Source of the DNA: Epiperipatus broadwayi
Lineage: Eukaryota; Onychophora; Udeonychophora; Euonychophora; Peripatidae
Length of the DNA stretch: 64,000 nt
Assembly (NCBI GenBank): GCA_028023455.1
Contig: JAQFVV010012671.1
Span: 64,001 to 128,000 of the forward strand
Direction: 5' to 3'
The first letter of the stretch is position 1. The number at the start of each line of letters is the position of its first letter. Positions 52,885 through 62,879 of this stretch are shown here, piece by piece. Made by a program: the position numbers and the translations under genes. Under the pieces are notes generated by a model. The model worked only from the letters and a program-made list of their open reading frames with translations. It did not search any database and was not told the DNA's origin.

Positions 52885-53040
52885 AGTAATTATGTTCAAG
52901 AAAGTCGTTGATAAATTGTTCAATGTTTCCAGGTGATGACCTGTTCAATCCAGACCTTAATAAATCTGAGTTAGTTAATCCATCACTTTCACTTTCTTGC
53001 TGTCTTTTTTCCAATTCAAAAGCCTCTTTTTCAAATTCAC
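52885..53040 (-). CDS. Candidate internal exon (exon A) of a coiled-coil protein gene
   Basis: A 156-bp minus-strand exon. The 3' splice site is TTTTTTTAAAG (ending at 53041) and the 5' splice site is TACT|GTAAGA (from 52884). The only open frame (2 nt, 51 codons, 1 nt) reads EFEKEAFELEKRQQESESDG, then LTNSDLLRSGLNRSSPGN, then IEQFINDFLEHNY. That is an acidic coil followed by a Ser/Gly/Pro-rich linker and a short helix. Its 1-nt overhang pairs with the 2-nt start of exon B, giving Ser at the join. Base composition is clearly less A+T-rich than the flanks. Protein unidentified. The open frame continues upstream only as A+T-rich intron sequence. Confidence 0.7.
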
Positions 53041-54113
53041 CTTTAAAAAAATAAAATTTAAGGCTATTATTTATTTGAAAAGATATTTCACTTTTCAATA
53101 GAAACTATAAAAAAGATAATGGCAAGCCATCTATACTTCCAAAATATTAAACTATAGTATTAAAATAGAGGTAATAAGATTATCAAAATTTAATCCTATG
53201 ATACACATGTACATATACAAAAAAATCCATTATTTTTATATCAATTATCTATATTCTTTGTTCCCAAAATTAGGAAAACAATAAAAACATTCCCATAACT
53301 AATGTTTATTTTCTCTGGAACTACACAAAATTATTAATAAAGAAAAAATCAAATTCTTAACAGAAAGTAATCATATATATATAAAAACACATGGAACAAT
53401 TATTGAATAAATTTCAACAAAATGAAATGATAAACAATTATATTATTTTAACTTTTATCATAAAAGAATTTAGCCTTTAATGCAAAGTTATAAACAAGTT
53501 AATTTTGGCAATATGTAAGAAAGATTAGATTTTAAATAAATTCTTCATAATACTACTTTAGTCTATAAAAATGATAAATTCTCATCTTTTGTGTAAAACT
53601 CTATCAAAGAAATATTTAATTCAGATATATTGTAAAATTTCATCTGTTCTCACATTTGACACTCTTTTTAGATAAATACAATAATAATTATTACTATCAT
53701 TCATTATGGTAGAGATTATCATACCATTTTTAGCCTACATAAAAACTTTAAATGTGATTAAACATTAAAGTAATATTTGTATTAATAGAATCATATGATA
53801 TCATTACCCCAATTCTCTCCAGCTTTTTTTCCTGTGTGTAATATCTTAAATATAATTAAAAATTTTAATATCCTATTTACACTTTATTTGTGACTGAACC
53901 AGCATTATTCACTTGGCCTGCATCATAATTTTTAACATATGTTCATCATCTTTTTCAAGATTTATAAATATTAAATTACTGCAGTTTAATGCATTAGTAT
54001 CAATGCTATTGCTCCATACATTTTTATAAAATGTAAAATCAAGTAAGTTTTAAAAAAAATCTAATGGAATGTTAAATTATTATAAAAATTAACCCATTAA
54101 AATAATTAGTGAC
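53041..54113. other. Non-coding A+T-rich DNA upstream of exon A
   Basis: No further exon recognised. Simple A+T-rich sequence. Confidence 0.4.
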
Positions 54114-54849
54114 AAGATGGCCATTAATGAAAGCTTAAAACCACAAAAGCCAAATTAAAATAAAATAGTTACATTAATAAATTAAGGAAAACATCTAGTA
54201 CCCCGGAGTTAAAAAGCAAAGAAGAGGTAAGCAGAGAATTAGAAAAACAATGATAAATAGGAACTCATTAGAAACAGCAGACATGGAAAATAAAAGTAAT
54301 GAGCAAGTAATGTTAAACTATAAGATAGTAGAGAAAAATAACGTTGAGTGGGATATTTCCACGAGATGCAAAAAAATAAAAGCTGAAAATTATAAAAATA
54401 ATAACAAACAAGAACAAAACAAAACAATACTATTAAACATGTAAAAAAAAAAAAAGCTAAAAGAGAATTATTCAAATAAAGAACAAAATAAAGCCGAATA
54501 AACCAAGTTTGCTACATTAACTGATCAAATAGAGGAAGTACAACACACACGCAAGCCAACATCGAAATCATTTGTTAAAATGAACTCTTATTGGAAAAAA
54601 ATATTCAATAATTGCATGACACCAAATACATCAATCTTGAGCCCCTTGGTCTATGGTAGAATTTTGCATACACCACCAACTTTTAACAAAGAGTTCTTCA
54701 AAACGTAAATAAATAACTATGCAGAAATAATATCCATGGAAAAAAAGATGACTCCAGGCACTGAATTTCAAATCCCCATCAACATGTGTAAAATACTAAT
54801 AAAACTAAAAAAAAGGCATCCTAAAAGAGCAATTACCTCATAGAATGAT

Positions 54850-55112
54850 TAAAGATCAAATGCACCTATCTATCATATTGAAGAACAGGTCACCACTATG
54901 TTTCAAATGCAACAGAATGGAGCGTATAGCAGTGGGATGTGAAGCTGGAAATTGTATAAAATGCAACAAATTCGACAGAGATAAACATATATGTAACACT
55001 ATGAATACAAAAACATGGGCAAACATAGTAGCGAATGAGACGGAAGAAGAATGGGAAGGAAAAGAGTATGAAGAATTGAATATTGATGAAGTAGTTAAGA
55101 AAATGTGCAAGT
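54850..55112 (+). pseudogene. LINE ORF1 C-terminus with degenerate CCHC knuckles
   Basis: The 89-codon frame 54845-55114 contains CFKCNRMERIAVGC, spaced as CX2CX4[H to R]X4C, then CIKCNKFDRDKHIC, then TWANIVAN. Two successive knuckles followed by a W/YANIVA-type motif and an acidic tail are typical of L1/Tx1, R1 and Jockey ORF1 proteins, which bind the LINE RNA. The first knuckle has lost its His. Upstream frames (54250-54444; 54570-54850) are probably the rest of ORF1, broken by frameshifts. Confidence 0.6.
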
Positions 55113-55892
55113 AAGAACAATCACAACATTTAACAAAAACAGAGAAGAAACCGAAAATAACAGCAAAGTCAAAGAAACAGAAATAACTAAATGTAAAAAA
55201 AACAATGAAACAAGTATGTATGAAGAAACTGATGTAATAAAAAAAAGCACATTTCTGATAAAGTTAAATATAAATAAACCAGAAAGGCATAAACAACCAA
55301 TAAACAAAATTAAGACAAAAATAAATGCTGAAAAATAAATGAAGATATAATAGATTGCCAACCCCAAAAAATCTTAATTGAAAATGAATATAGGTCATAA
55401 CATAATAACACTAAATATAAGAGGTATAAATTGCCCAAATAAAGTAAATAAAATAAATTATATAAAGAACCAAGAATAAGTTATAGCTATACTAACTGAG
55501 ACAAAAATAAATCTTAATATATTCCAGTCTATAATGGATAAATTGTCCCATCAAAATATTCTAATACATAAAGGTAACCTAAGACCAGCACAGGGAATAG
55601 CGGTACTAGTTAACATAAATTCAGAAATAGAATCACTTCAAATCTCATTACAAACAGATTCCATAGTAATCTCCTATCTTTATCAAAGAACTATTCACTA
55701 CTTAATAACAGTCTACTCAACAACAAAGGGTAAGGACATTAAAAAAATCTAGAAAATGTACAAAATAAACTTATAAAAAATTCAGAAAACCTAAACTGCA
55801 CATACAATAACCTACCAAACCAATTGAAAAATAAAATGCAAAATATGTCATTATATGCCCTACAAAACAAATATGAAGATAGTGCATATACT

Positions 55893-56239
55893 TTCTTCAA
55901 TAAACATCACATAATCACCATTTCTTATGCTTGCTTATAACTTTATTAAAACAGGCAAAAACTCACTATACATATTGCCACACAGCAAGCTAGATAAAAA
56001 GATAAAAGGTAGCTGCTAGAAGGTTATATTAGATCCTAAGATCTAGGTGCAGTGCTCTCAGATCCAAGGTTCCTCACTGACAAAGGCCACAAGCCAGAAA
56101 CTAGTCTGGGGATATTGGATGAGTAGATACTAGATGAGGATTTTATACACAAGCCTTCTGGCATCCATTGATTACTCTAGCTAGCTGTGTGGTAATATGT
56201 ATAGTTAGTTTTTGCCTGTTTTAATAACATTCTTCAATA
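55893..56239 (+). mobile_element. Hammerhead element family H, copy i (327 bp, inverted arm, one-sided tail)
   Basis: TTCTTCAATA flanks it at 55893-55902 and 56230-56239 and interrupts the LINE endonuclease frame. The structure is a left tail of about 40 bp (AACATCACATAATCACC ... GCTTATAAC), then ATTAAAACAGGCAAAAACTC and about 45 bp that are the inverse of the element's own 3' end (GTGGTAATATG ... GCCTGTTTTAA). The body carries a hammerhead motif at 56071-56112. The tail is absent at the right end. Confidence 0.85.
56071..56112 (+). ncRNA. Type I hammerhead ribozyme motif, copy i
   Basis: In order: UCCUCA (56071-56076), CUGACAA (56077-56083), stem II GGC/GCC with loop CACAA (56085-56095), GAAA (56097-56100), minimal helix III C-UA-G within ACUAGU, GUC cleavage triplet (56104-56106) and UGGGGA (56107-56112). 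Stem I closes over six pairs. Core G8 is A here. ACUAGU is self-complementary, as in hammerheads known to work as dimers. Confidence 0.75.
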
Positions 56240-56934
56240 GTAGATATACAACGTTAATCAATCTATTCTTTGTCTCTGGACACAAAGTAAATGAGTCGGA
56301 AATTACAACATCCATGGTTGGTTTCTCCGATCACCTGAAAGTACAGCTGAAAATCAATGACTACAAAATAAACAGAAAACAATACATATTTTTGATAAAC
56401 AAAATAAAAAAAGATGATATAAAATTAAAAATTGATCAAATATCAAATATATTGGTCACCCTACATTACTATACATATGAGACCAAATTGTCACCAGGCA
56501 TTGCCTGGTAGAAAATAAAAAAAGAAATATCCGAAGAATGCCAAAAAGCATCACAAAGAAATAAAAACTAAAACCCAATCATCATTTAATTATTAACTTT
56601 ACAAGAAGAGCATGATAAAATATATCAATTACTGAAGCAAGAAACCCAAACAATAAGGCTTCGAAAATTAATCCCAAATCTTGATAAAATCTCCAAGCCA
56701 ATGACAAATTATGCCAGGAAATAAATACCACACACGAAAGGAATTAATACAATGAAAAGTGAAGAAGGTAAATTAGTATCGGGTATGCTGGAAATGATAA
56801 AACTAAAATTTGGTGCAAGAAAAACCAGTATAAAGAATATAAAAGCATAGCCCTAGAAGAACCCAAACAATATATAACAAAGCAAGAAATCCAGACAGAG
56901 GTAGATAAACTAAAAATAAAGATAACCTTGGCGA

Positions 56935-57480
56935 ATGACAAAATACCAGCCATATATTTATAAAATAATAAGTTACACATTAATACACGCAATGTGGAAA
57001 TATTTCAACCAAATGTGTAGCGAAAAAATAAACTGGCCATACATGAATAATAGAGTGGTGTTTATCCTAAAAAAAGATAAACTGATACAAATACCTAAAT
57101 TAGAAAAAATGAGGCATATATCAATAGAAGATATATACTCTAAAATTCTTGTGAGGATACTACTAAAGAGATTGCACAAGTTGGTGAACTCCAAGATCTC
57201 AGCAGCCCTCCACCCAATAAAAGGAAAAAGAGCAGTTATTGGGATCCACGAAGCAATAAAATATGTGAAGAAACAAAAACTAATGCAATATTATGCTATC
57301 AAAGTTGATTATAAGTCAGCTTATGATCTAGTAAATTGGTCATACTTAATAAACGCAATAAATGAACTATTACCTGAACACAGATACATGGTAAATGCAA
57401 TAAAAAATTACTTAAGTAATGGCAGTATACCCTTAAAAAATTATATGAGAAAATCTAACTTCTTTATTTCCCAAAACCAC
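56935..57480 (+). pseudogene. LINE reverse transcriptase, N-terminal half
   Basis: A 182-codon open frame with RT blocks in order: RVVFILKKDK (block 1, finger), MRHISIEDIYSKILVRILLK (block 2, normally RPISL ... KI), LHPIKGKRAVIGIHEAIKYV (block 2a, normally QxGFxxxRSxxD) and YAIKVDYKSAYDLVNWSYL (block A with the first catalytic Asp). Blocks B, C (YxDD) and D are missing because the LINE ends at 57480 against a family H repeat. Not functional. Confidence 0.8.
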
Positions 57481-57481
57481 T

Positions 57482-57592
57482 AAACATCACATGATCACCA
57501 TCTCTTATGCTAGCACATAACTGTTATTAAACAGGCAAAACTCACCACACAGTAGTGCCACCCTGTGCCAACCAGAGTAATCAATAGATGCT
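57482..57592 (+). mobile_element. Hammerhead element family H, copy iii (left part only)
   Basis: Starts with the family tail (AAACATCACATGATCACC ... GCACATAAC), then the inverted 3' end (TTAAACAGGCAAAACTC ... AGTGCCACC) and internal sequence to AATCAATAGATGC. Homology then stops. No right end or target duplication was seen, so it is truncated. It abuts the broken LINE exactly. Confidence 0.7.
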
Positions 57593-57771
57593 ATGGTAAA
57601 TTCTTTTCTCTTGGACATCTTAAAGAAATTAAGTAGGGCAATTGTTCTTGTACCTTGCAGCTGTTATAACTATGTGATTCTTCATATAGGTTGCTTACCA
57701 ACATGTATTAGCCAGCATGATGAGTTGATTGCCTTTTTATCTCTGAGTTTAATCTTTTCGTTATTGCTAGA

Positions 57772-57965
57772 GCTTAAAGTGCGCAAGAATTTTTAATTAT
57801 AAACATCCACTTTAATTTTAATATTAACGGAAATCTACGCAGTCTATGCATGCGCTTTTTACACCTTCGCTTAAAGTGCACAGGAATTTTTAATTATAAA
57901 CACCTGCTTTAACTTTAATATTAATGGAAATGTATGCAGTCTATGCATGCACTTTTTACACCTTC
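57772..57965 (+). repeat. 97-bp tandem duplication
   Basis: Two adjacent units, 57772-57868 and 57869-57965, both start GCTTAAAGTGC and end TTTTTACACCTTC. They differ at about ten positions, mostly transitions. GCAGTCTATGCATGC is shared. No coding role seen. Confidence 0.9.
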
Positions 57966-58093
57966 ATTTCCATCTTTTTTCTACTTTCCAGAAAGATAAG
58001 TTTTATTTTTCTACGATAAAAAATAAAAATTTTATGATAATTTTTGTGATCAAGTAAATTGAATCTTTTTGTCTTTCTCTCATTTTTTGATAG

Positions 58094-58185
58094 TTAATGA
58101 AAAAGAAGTTGCCATGAAAAATACATCGGAAAAAATAAAAGTTTTTACCAATGTATTTAGAAGACAACGTTATGGGAGACTGATG
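58094..58185 (+). CDS. Candidate internal exon, plus strand, unknown product
   Basis: A 92-bp stretch between CATTTTTTGATAG and a perfect donor GATG|GTAAGT (58186). The only open frame (2 nt plus 30 codons) reads NEKEVAMKNTSEKIKVFTNV, then FRRQRYGRLM. Basic, no recognised domain. It may be a host gene exon or part of the adjacent piggyBac remnant. Confidence 0.4.
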
Positions 58186-58449
58186 GTAAGTATTTATTTT
58201 TATATATTTTTAAATTATCATTTTATTTTTATATATTTTTTAACTATTATTTTATTTTTATATATTTTTTAATTATCATTTGAATTTATATTTGATAAAA
58301 AATATACAAAAAAATTATTATTGAAACTAACATAAAAAAAAAAAAAAAAGCTCGTGATTGTGTACATTTATATTGTGAATATTTGCATTTTTTGCTATGA
58401 TGTGGGCTTGGGTCTAGTATTTGAATTCGGTAATAGGAGACAAAGATAA

Positions 58450-58669
58450 ACATATTTTGCAAATATTATGACCCGATTTGGATTTTTCTATAATGTCTTG
58501 TCTGGATTTTAATGATAATAAAAATATGCAAATGCTAAAAGTAAAGATTTTGCCAGTATATAAACTTAGGCCGATTATACAATATTGCAATGTAAATTTC
58601 AAAGCTGCATATCAAATGCAAAGAGAGGTGGATGAAGCTATTACTAAATTTATGATCATAGGGGCATGA
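58450..58669 (+). pseudogene. piggyBac-type transposase fragment
   Basis: The frame around 58478-58669 reads MSCLDFNDNKNMQMLKVKIL, then VYKLRPIIQYCNVNFKAAYQ, then REVDEAITKFMI. The family pattern is LHFxDN ... DRLYKIRPLIDxLNxxFxxxYxPxxxxSIDESMIPFKG. LRPII, NxxF, AY and VDEAITKF fall in the right order. The catalytic Asp of this block is kept in VDEA, but the frame ends at TGA directly after it. Fragment of about 65 codons, no terminal repeats found, dead. Confidence 0.55.
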
Positions 58670-58945
58670 AGCAATATAGATATCAAAACTTATAAAGATA
58701 GGATAAATAATACTACATTACACTGACTCTAAACTACTAACTTATGTACCTCAAGCTTAACTCTATAATGAATTTAGTATTTCATTCACTTTTTATTTTA
58801 TTTTATTATTTTATTTTGTATATAGTGACTATTTTAGTAGTAATTTTTAATAAATTACAAACTGTATTGAAGTTCTTTATTATAATATTCAAATTATACT
58901 AATTATTGATCAATATTAACTACTTGTTATAAGGAATATTATTAG

Positions 58946-59062
58946 GGATGACATCTTCATTGTAAACTCCTGTATGGAAATACATTTTGAAGGGCTACTA
59001 GGAAAAATGAAGGATACTAATGTCTTTATTCTGCTAAGTTTTCAAGTGATGGATTACCTTAG
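58946..59062 (+). CDS. Weak candidate exon, plus strand
   Basis: Open from a possible acceptor ATTATTAG (58945) to a perfect donor CTTAG|GTAAGT (59063). One frame gives DDIFIVNSCMEIHFEGLLGK and MKDTNVFILLSFQVMDYL. Its phase does not join directly to 58094-58185, so another exon would be needed. Confidence 0.25.
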
Positions 59063-59469
59063 GTAAGTGTTATTATATATGAATTTTTTAGAAATTTTAT
59101 GATTAATTCAACTAACCTACTAATAAAAATATAATTGTAAGTTGTATGCATAATTTTGAATTTATAAAATATGAAAATAATTATTAAAAATATTACTTTG
59201 AATATCAATGACTATTTTTTTTCAGCTTCATTACATTCTTTGATGTTTCATATTTCAAATAATATATATTGTGTCATTTTTGAGTAATACAAACATATAT
59301 TATGATAAAATTTTTGGCTTAACATAATTTTTTAAATATTCAATATGATACCTTCACCAGTGAAAAAGTTAAAATCAAGAAATATCTTGGTCTTCTTTTT
59401 GCCTGATAGCTCTTAACTGAAATATCAGTTAAATTTTGTTGAAGGCAGAATGAATGTTTTTTTTTATAA

Positions 59470-62014
59470 TAGATATTTACAATCATGACAGACAAAAATA
59501 AATCATGGTCCTTACTCTTAGGAATATGTAAAGCCACAAACCAAGGTAGCAGTTGGCAGCCAAAAGTGGAGGGTGTTAAAAAACTCCTGTATGCAAAGCC
59601 AGGTTGTTATTTGATGACAACCTTTTATTTAGATGCTTACAACTGTAGATTACTTTTAAGTAAAGGAAGATTGCAATAATTGGAAAAAGAATTGTCTAAT
59701 ATTAAATGGGACATTATTAGACATTGGAAAGTTAAAAGAAAAGTTGAAAAAAAAAACATTCAAAAGTGGACATGTTATTCTACAAAGGCACAAACATTGG
59801 AAGTACAAGTAAGATATAAGCAGAAAAACAATAATGTGGAGATTGGTGGTGTATCGGACAGAGTGGCAAGATTAGTTATTCAACTTAATAGCAGATATCA
59901 AATGCAGATAATTCAGTTTCTCATTGTGATAAAGAAATAGAGGATTTTTATACGAATGTACAAAAGACTTTTGATCAGACCAAACAATATTTTAAAAATT
60001 TTGCAGGACACTTTAATGCTAGAATTGGTAAACAATTGAAAGATATAGTGCTGTAAGTAAATTTGGTATTGTGATAGAAATGAGAGAGGATATAGATTTG
60101 TGGAGTTTTCGGAAAAAGAACAACTTTATATTACAAATTCTTTTTTTGAGAAAAATGTTAAATAGAAATAGAGATTGCAATGTTCTTAATAAATTCAAAT
60201 ACAGTAAACGATCATTGATTAGTGAGATGTAAGAAGATACATGTTAATGCAAAACAAGAAAGGCAAAAATTATTAAGAAAAACAATATTCACAGTTGATA
60301 TTCCTAATCTTCAGAAACATTCCAATGAATTTAAATTAGAACTTGCAAATCGTTTTCAAATATTAACAGATTTTGAACATGATTCAGATTTGAACGAAAT
60401 TAATAGGAAGATAACCGACACACTTGTAAAAATTGCACAAAGATAGCTGGTACAGAAAAACAATAACTGACCAGTAAAATTTCTTATAGATAAGACAATT
60501 TATGATGAAAAGAAGGAATATGTAACTATATAAAAATGATGCATTATGAAGGATTGAATATCCAAAATTTTGTAAAATGATGTGAAAAAGAACTGATAAT
60601 GAAGAAAAGAAGGAATATGAAAGTACATAAAGTGATGCATTAAGAAGGATTGAATATCTCGAATTTTGTAAAATTATGCAAAAAGGAGTTGATAATGATA
60701 TAAGAAAGTTTTAATTATGAGTAAGGAAAGTTGTAAAAGAAAATAAAACTCTCAAGAATGTAAAATAACATTTTGGAATTGGTAGGAAAACTTATTTCTG
60801 CAATAAGAAAAAAGATGAAACTATTACTAAAAAGATATATAAAATGTGTAGAAGAGTTCTATCAAAAATTATATAGCAGTAACGAATAAGAAAAAGTACC
60901 TCCTATAACTACTATATCTTCTGAACTGCCCAGGATTTTAAATGAAAAAGTGAGACATGCAATTAAATTTATGAAGAAGGAAAAAACTCCAGGATAAAGA
61001 CAGAATTATAATCAATATCTTAAAAGAAGCAGGTAAAAAAATAGAAATTTTTTTTCTGCAAAGTTATATACCAAATATCTAAATGATAAAGATATACTAG
61101 ATATGTGGAAGAATGCAATATTAATATTAATATTTAAAAAAGGTGATAAAGATATCAGAAATTACATACCTATCAATCTTTTATCAGTTCTATATAAAAT
61201 TTTTATAAATAATTACAACTCGTTTACAGCGAGCTTTGAATTTTAACCAACCAAAAAAACTAGCTGGATTTAAAAATGGTTTTAGTATAGTGGATCATAT
61301 CTAAGTATTGTGAGAAGTTAATAGAAAGGATCAATGAATATGAGTTGCCATTATGCTTTGAATTTATAGATTATGAAAAGACATTTGATTCAATAAGCAT
61401 TTCTTCAGGAATTAAAGCAATGCATCATCAACATATAGACCCAGGATACTGTCATATTCTGAGAATAGTTATAAAAATGCAACAGCAATAATTAGATTAC
61501 ATAATAATATTAAAAAAATTAACATTGAGAAGGATGTATGACAGAGTGCCTATATATCTCCAAAATCTTTTACAGCAGTTTTGCAAGAAGTATTTTGTAG
61601 ATTAAAATGGAAAGCTAAGGGAGTAAAAGTAAATGGAAACTATTTAAGTCATCTAGATTTTGCAGATGATGTAGTTATTTTTTAAAATATGGCTTTAGAG
61701 CTTCAGGAAATGTTGCAAGAGTTATCTGCTAAAAGTAAAAAAATAGGATTAAAGAAAAACTTAAAAAAGACTAAAGTAATGTTCAATCGATTTTCTCAAA
61801 AGAAAATGAAGATTGGTAATGATGAGTTAGAAGAAATTAACAACTACAAATACCTTGGTCAGATTATTATTATAGATGAAAACATAGTGGATGAAATTAA
61901 TCATAGAATTAAACTTAATTGGAGTGCTTAAAGGAAATATGCCTACATTAGTGAAAAGAAAGGTTTTTAATAAATGTGTTTTACCAGTTTTTATTTACTT
62001 ATGAATAGTTGCAT
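59470..62014 (+). pseudogene. RTE-clade LINE (endonuclease plus reverse transcriptase), dead
   Basis: Collinear fragments of one RTE-type protein in several frames. NKSWSLLLGICKATNQGS (59494) and LYAKPGCYLMTTFYLDAYNC precede the endonuclease start LEKELSNIKWDIIRHW (about 59680). VEIGGVSDRVARLVIQLNSR is at 59838-59900. GHFNARIGK (about 60003-60030) stands where GDFN should be, so the catalytic Asp is changed. Then come the linker with KERQKL/R, KEKTPG (about 60980), DMWKNAILILIFKKGDKDIR (61100), FIDYEKTFDSIS (61361-61395, block A) and LDFADDVVIF (61656-61682, block C with both Asp). The 80-codon frame 61689-61931 follows, then KRKVFNKCVLPVFIY (about 61955-62005). The reverse transcriptase active site residues survive but stops and frameshifts abound. 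Such elements can mobilise SINEs that share their 3' end. Confidence 0.85.
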
Positions 62015-62016
62015 TT

Positions 62017-62326
62017 ATATATTGGATTATTTCTATCATCTAATATAAAGTATTGAATGTCTTGAGAAAAATTTAACAAAGCGGCAGGATGGCTCAATTG
62101 GTTAGAGCTTGACCTTAACATTCAATACTCAAGAATATAAGGGTCCAGGTCCGATTCCCATGTTAGTACTTTCACTGGTCAGGTCAGCAACACCTGAAGA
62201 AGAGAGGAGAATAATAATACCTCTTGAAACATTGTGCATATACTAACCTGTGCACTATTATTAACAGTTGAATGTACTTTGAAAATTTAAATAAAGTTAA
62301 ATTTTTTTAAAGACATTCAATACTTT
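62017..62326 (+). mobile_element. Foldback SINE family S, copy C (most complete)
   Basis: The left arm 62017-62077 is the inverse of the family's 3' end (AGTATTGAATGTCTTG against AGACATTCAATACT at 62311-62324) and continues beyond it, so the extra tail is on the left only. The loop holds a tRNA-like head (62081-62165) with A box TGGCTCAATTGGTTAGAGC and B box GGTCCGATTCC. The central domain at 62172-62240 resembles the conserved central domains of animal SINEs (CTGAAGA, a stem, then GAAAC). The tail is AACCTGTGC ... AAATAAAGTTAAATTT. It is inserted at the broken 3' end of the RTE LINE. The spaced tRNA head with extra bases between boxes is not a functional tRNA. Confidence 0.7.
62194..62232 (+). 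ncRNA. Hammerhead-like skeleton in SINE family S
   Basis: CUGAAGA (62194-62200) fits the CUGANGA core. GAGAGG pairs with CCUCUU (six pairs) in the stem II position, followed by GAAAC (62226-62230). The equivalent stem in copy B is built from different bases. However, no NUH cleavage triplet (GUG instead) and no good stem I are present. Confidence 0.35.
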
Positions 62327-62879
62327 AAGATATCTTGGAGTGGATCAATAATGTTAAAAATGATGATGATGATTCACATAAAATTCTAATATGATAAAAA
62401 TATAAATTATAACTAAGAGAATGAGCAAGTTATTTATCATATTGTCCAATTAATTATATCAAATGTATTTTTAAAGTCTAAATAAAGACTATAAATAATT
62501 AAATTGTATAATATTGCTTCATAAAAGCTCAAGTAAAGTATGTTAAAATAAATAATTAAATTGTATGATATAATTTTATAAAATCTCAAGAAAAATATGT
62601 AAAATGAAATTTACGTTATCTAACATGGTGTTTGCCTTATGTTAAATAGATTCAATAATATGGTTAAAGAAAACTAACAAGATACTTTTTAATACAAAAT
62701 AGAAATTGTTTATTAAGCACTAAAAAGAAAACTTTATTTTCACAAAAATACTAAAACATAGACTGAGAGAATAGCTAGTTATATAAGTTTGCAGAAATAT
62801 CAAATATTAGCATAAATGCAAGTTATAAGCATTTCATTCGTGCTTATAATACTTTTGGAAATAATCATACGAATAAAAT
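62327..62879. other. Non-coding A+T-rich DNA
   Basis: A short (ATG)n run near 62360 may be the old RTE tail. Otherwise nothing recognised. Confidence 0.4.

Larger units (their letters stand above)
55384..56400 (+). pseudogene. LINE AP-type endonuclease, split by a family H insertion
   Basis: 55384 on reads MNIGHNIITLNIRGINCPNK, then INYIKNQE-stop-VIAILTETKIN, the N-terminal endonuclease motif (LNxRGLN ... ETK) with one stop. The frame runs to 55752. After the insertion at 55903-56229, the frame at 56240-56400 gives LINLFFVSGHKVNESEITTS, then MVGFSDHLKVQLKIN, containing the C-terminal SDH catalytic motif. The middle part with the GDFN-type motif is decayed between 55752 and 55893. In an intact element this enzyme nicks the target DNA. 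Confidence 0.7.
54114..57481 (+). mobile_element. L1/Tx1-like LINE, 3'-truncated and broken
   Basis: The order is ORF1-like part with zinc-knuckle remnants (to 55110), an AP-type endonuclease start (55384-55752), its C-terminal part after a 327-bp insertion (56240-56400), and the first half of a reverse transcriptase (56935-57480). The coding then stops abruptly where a family H repeat begins (57482), so the YxDD half, ORF2 C-terminus and 3' UTR are missing. Multiple stops make it dead. Confidence 0.75.

Noticed and set aside
54856-55367. Minus-strand open frames with membrane-like sequence
   Set aside because: They are antisense shadows of the LINE ORF1 region, whose plus-strand zinc knuckles are recognisable.
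62081-62165. A functional tRNA gene
   Set aside because: A and B boxes are good, but extra sequence lies between them and the unit continues into a repeated SINE body and tail.
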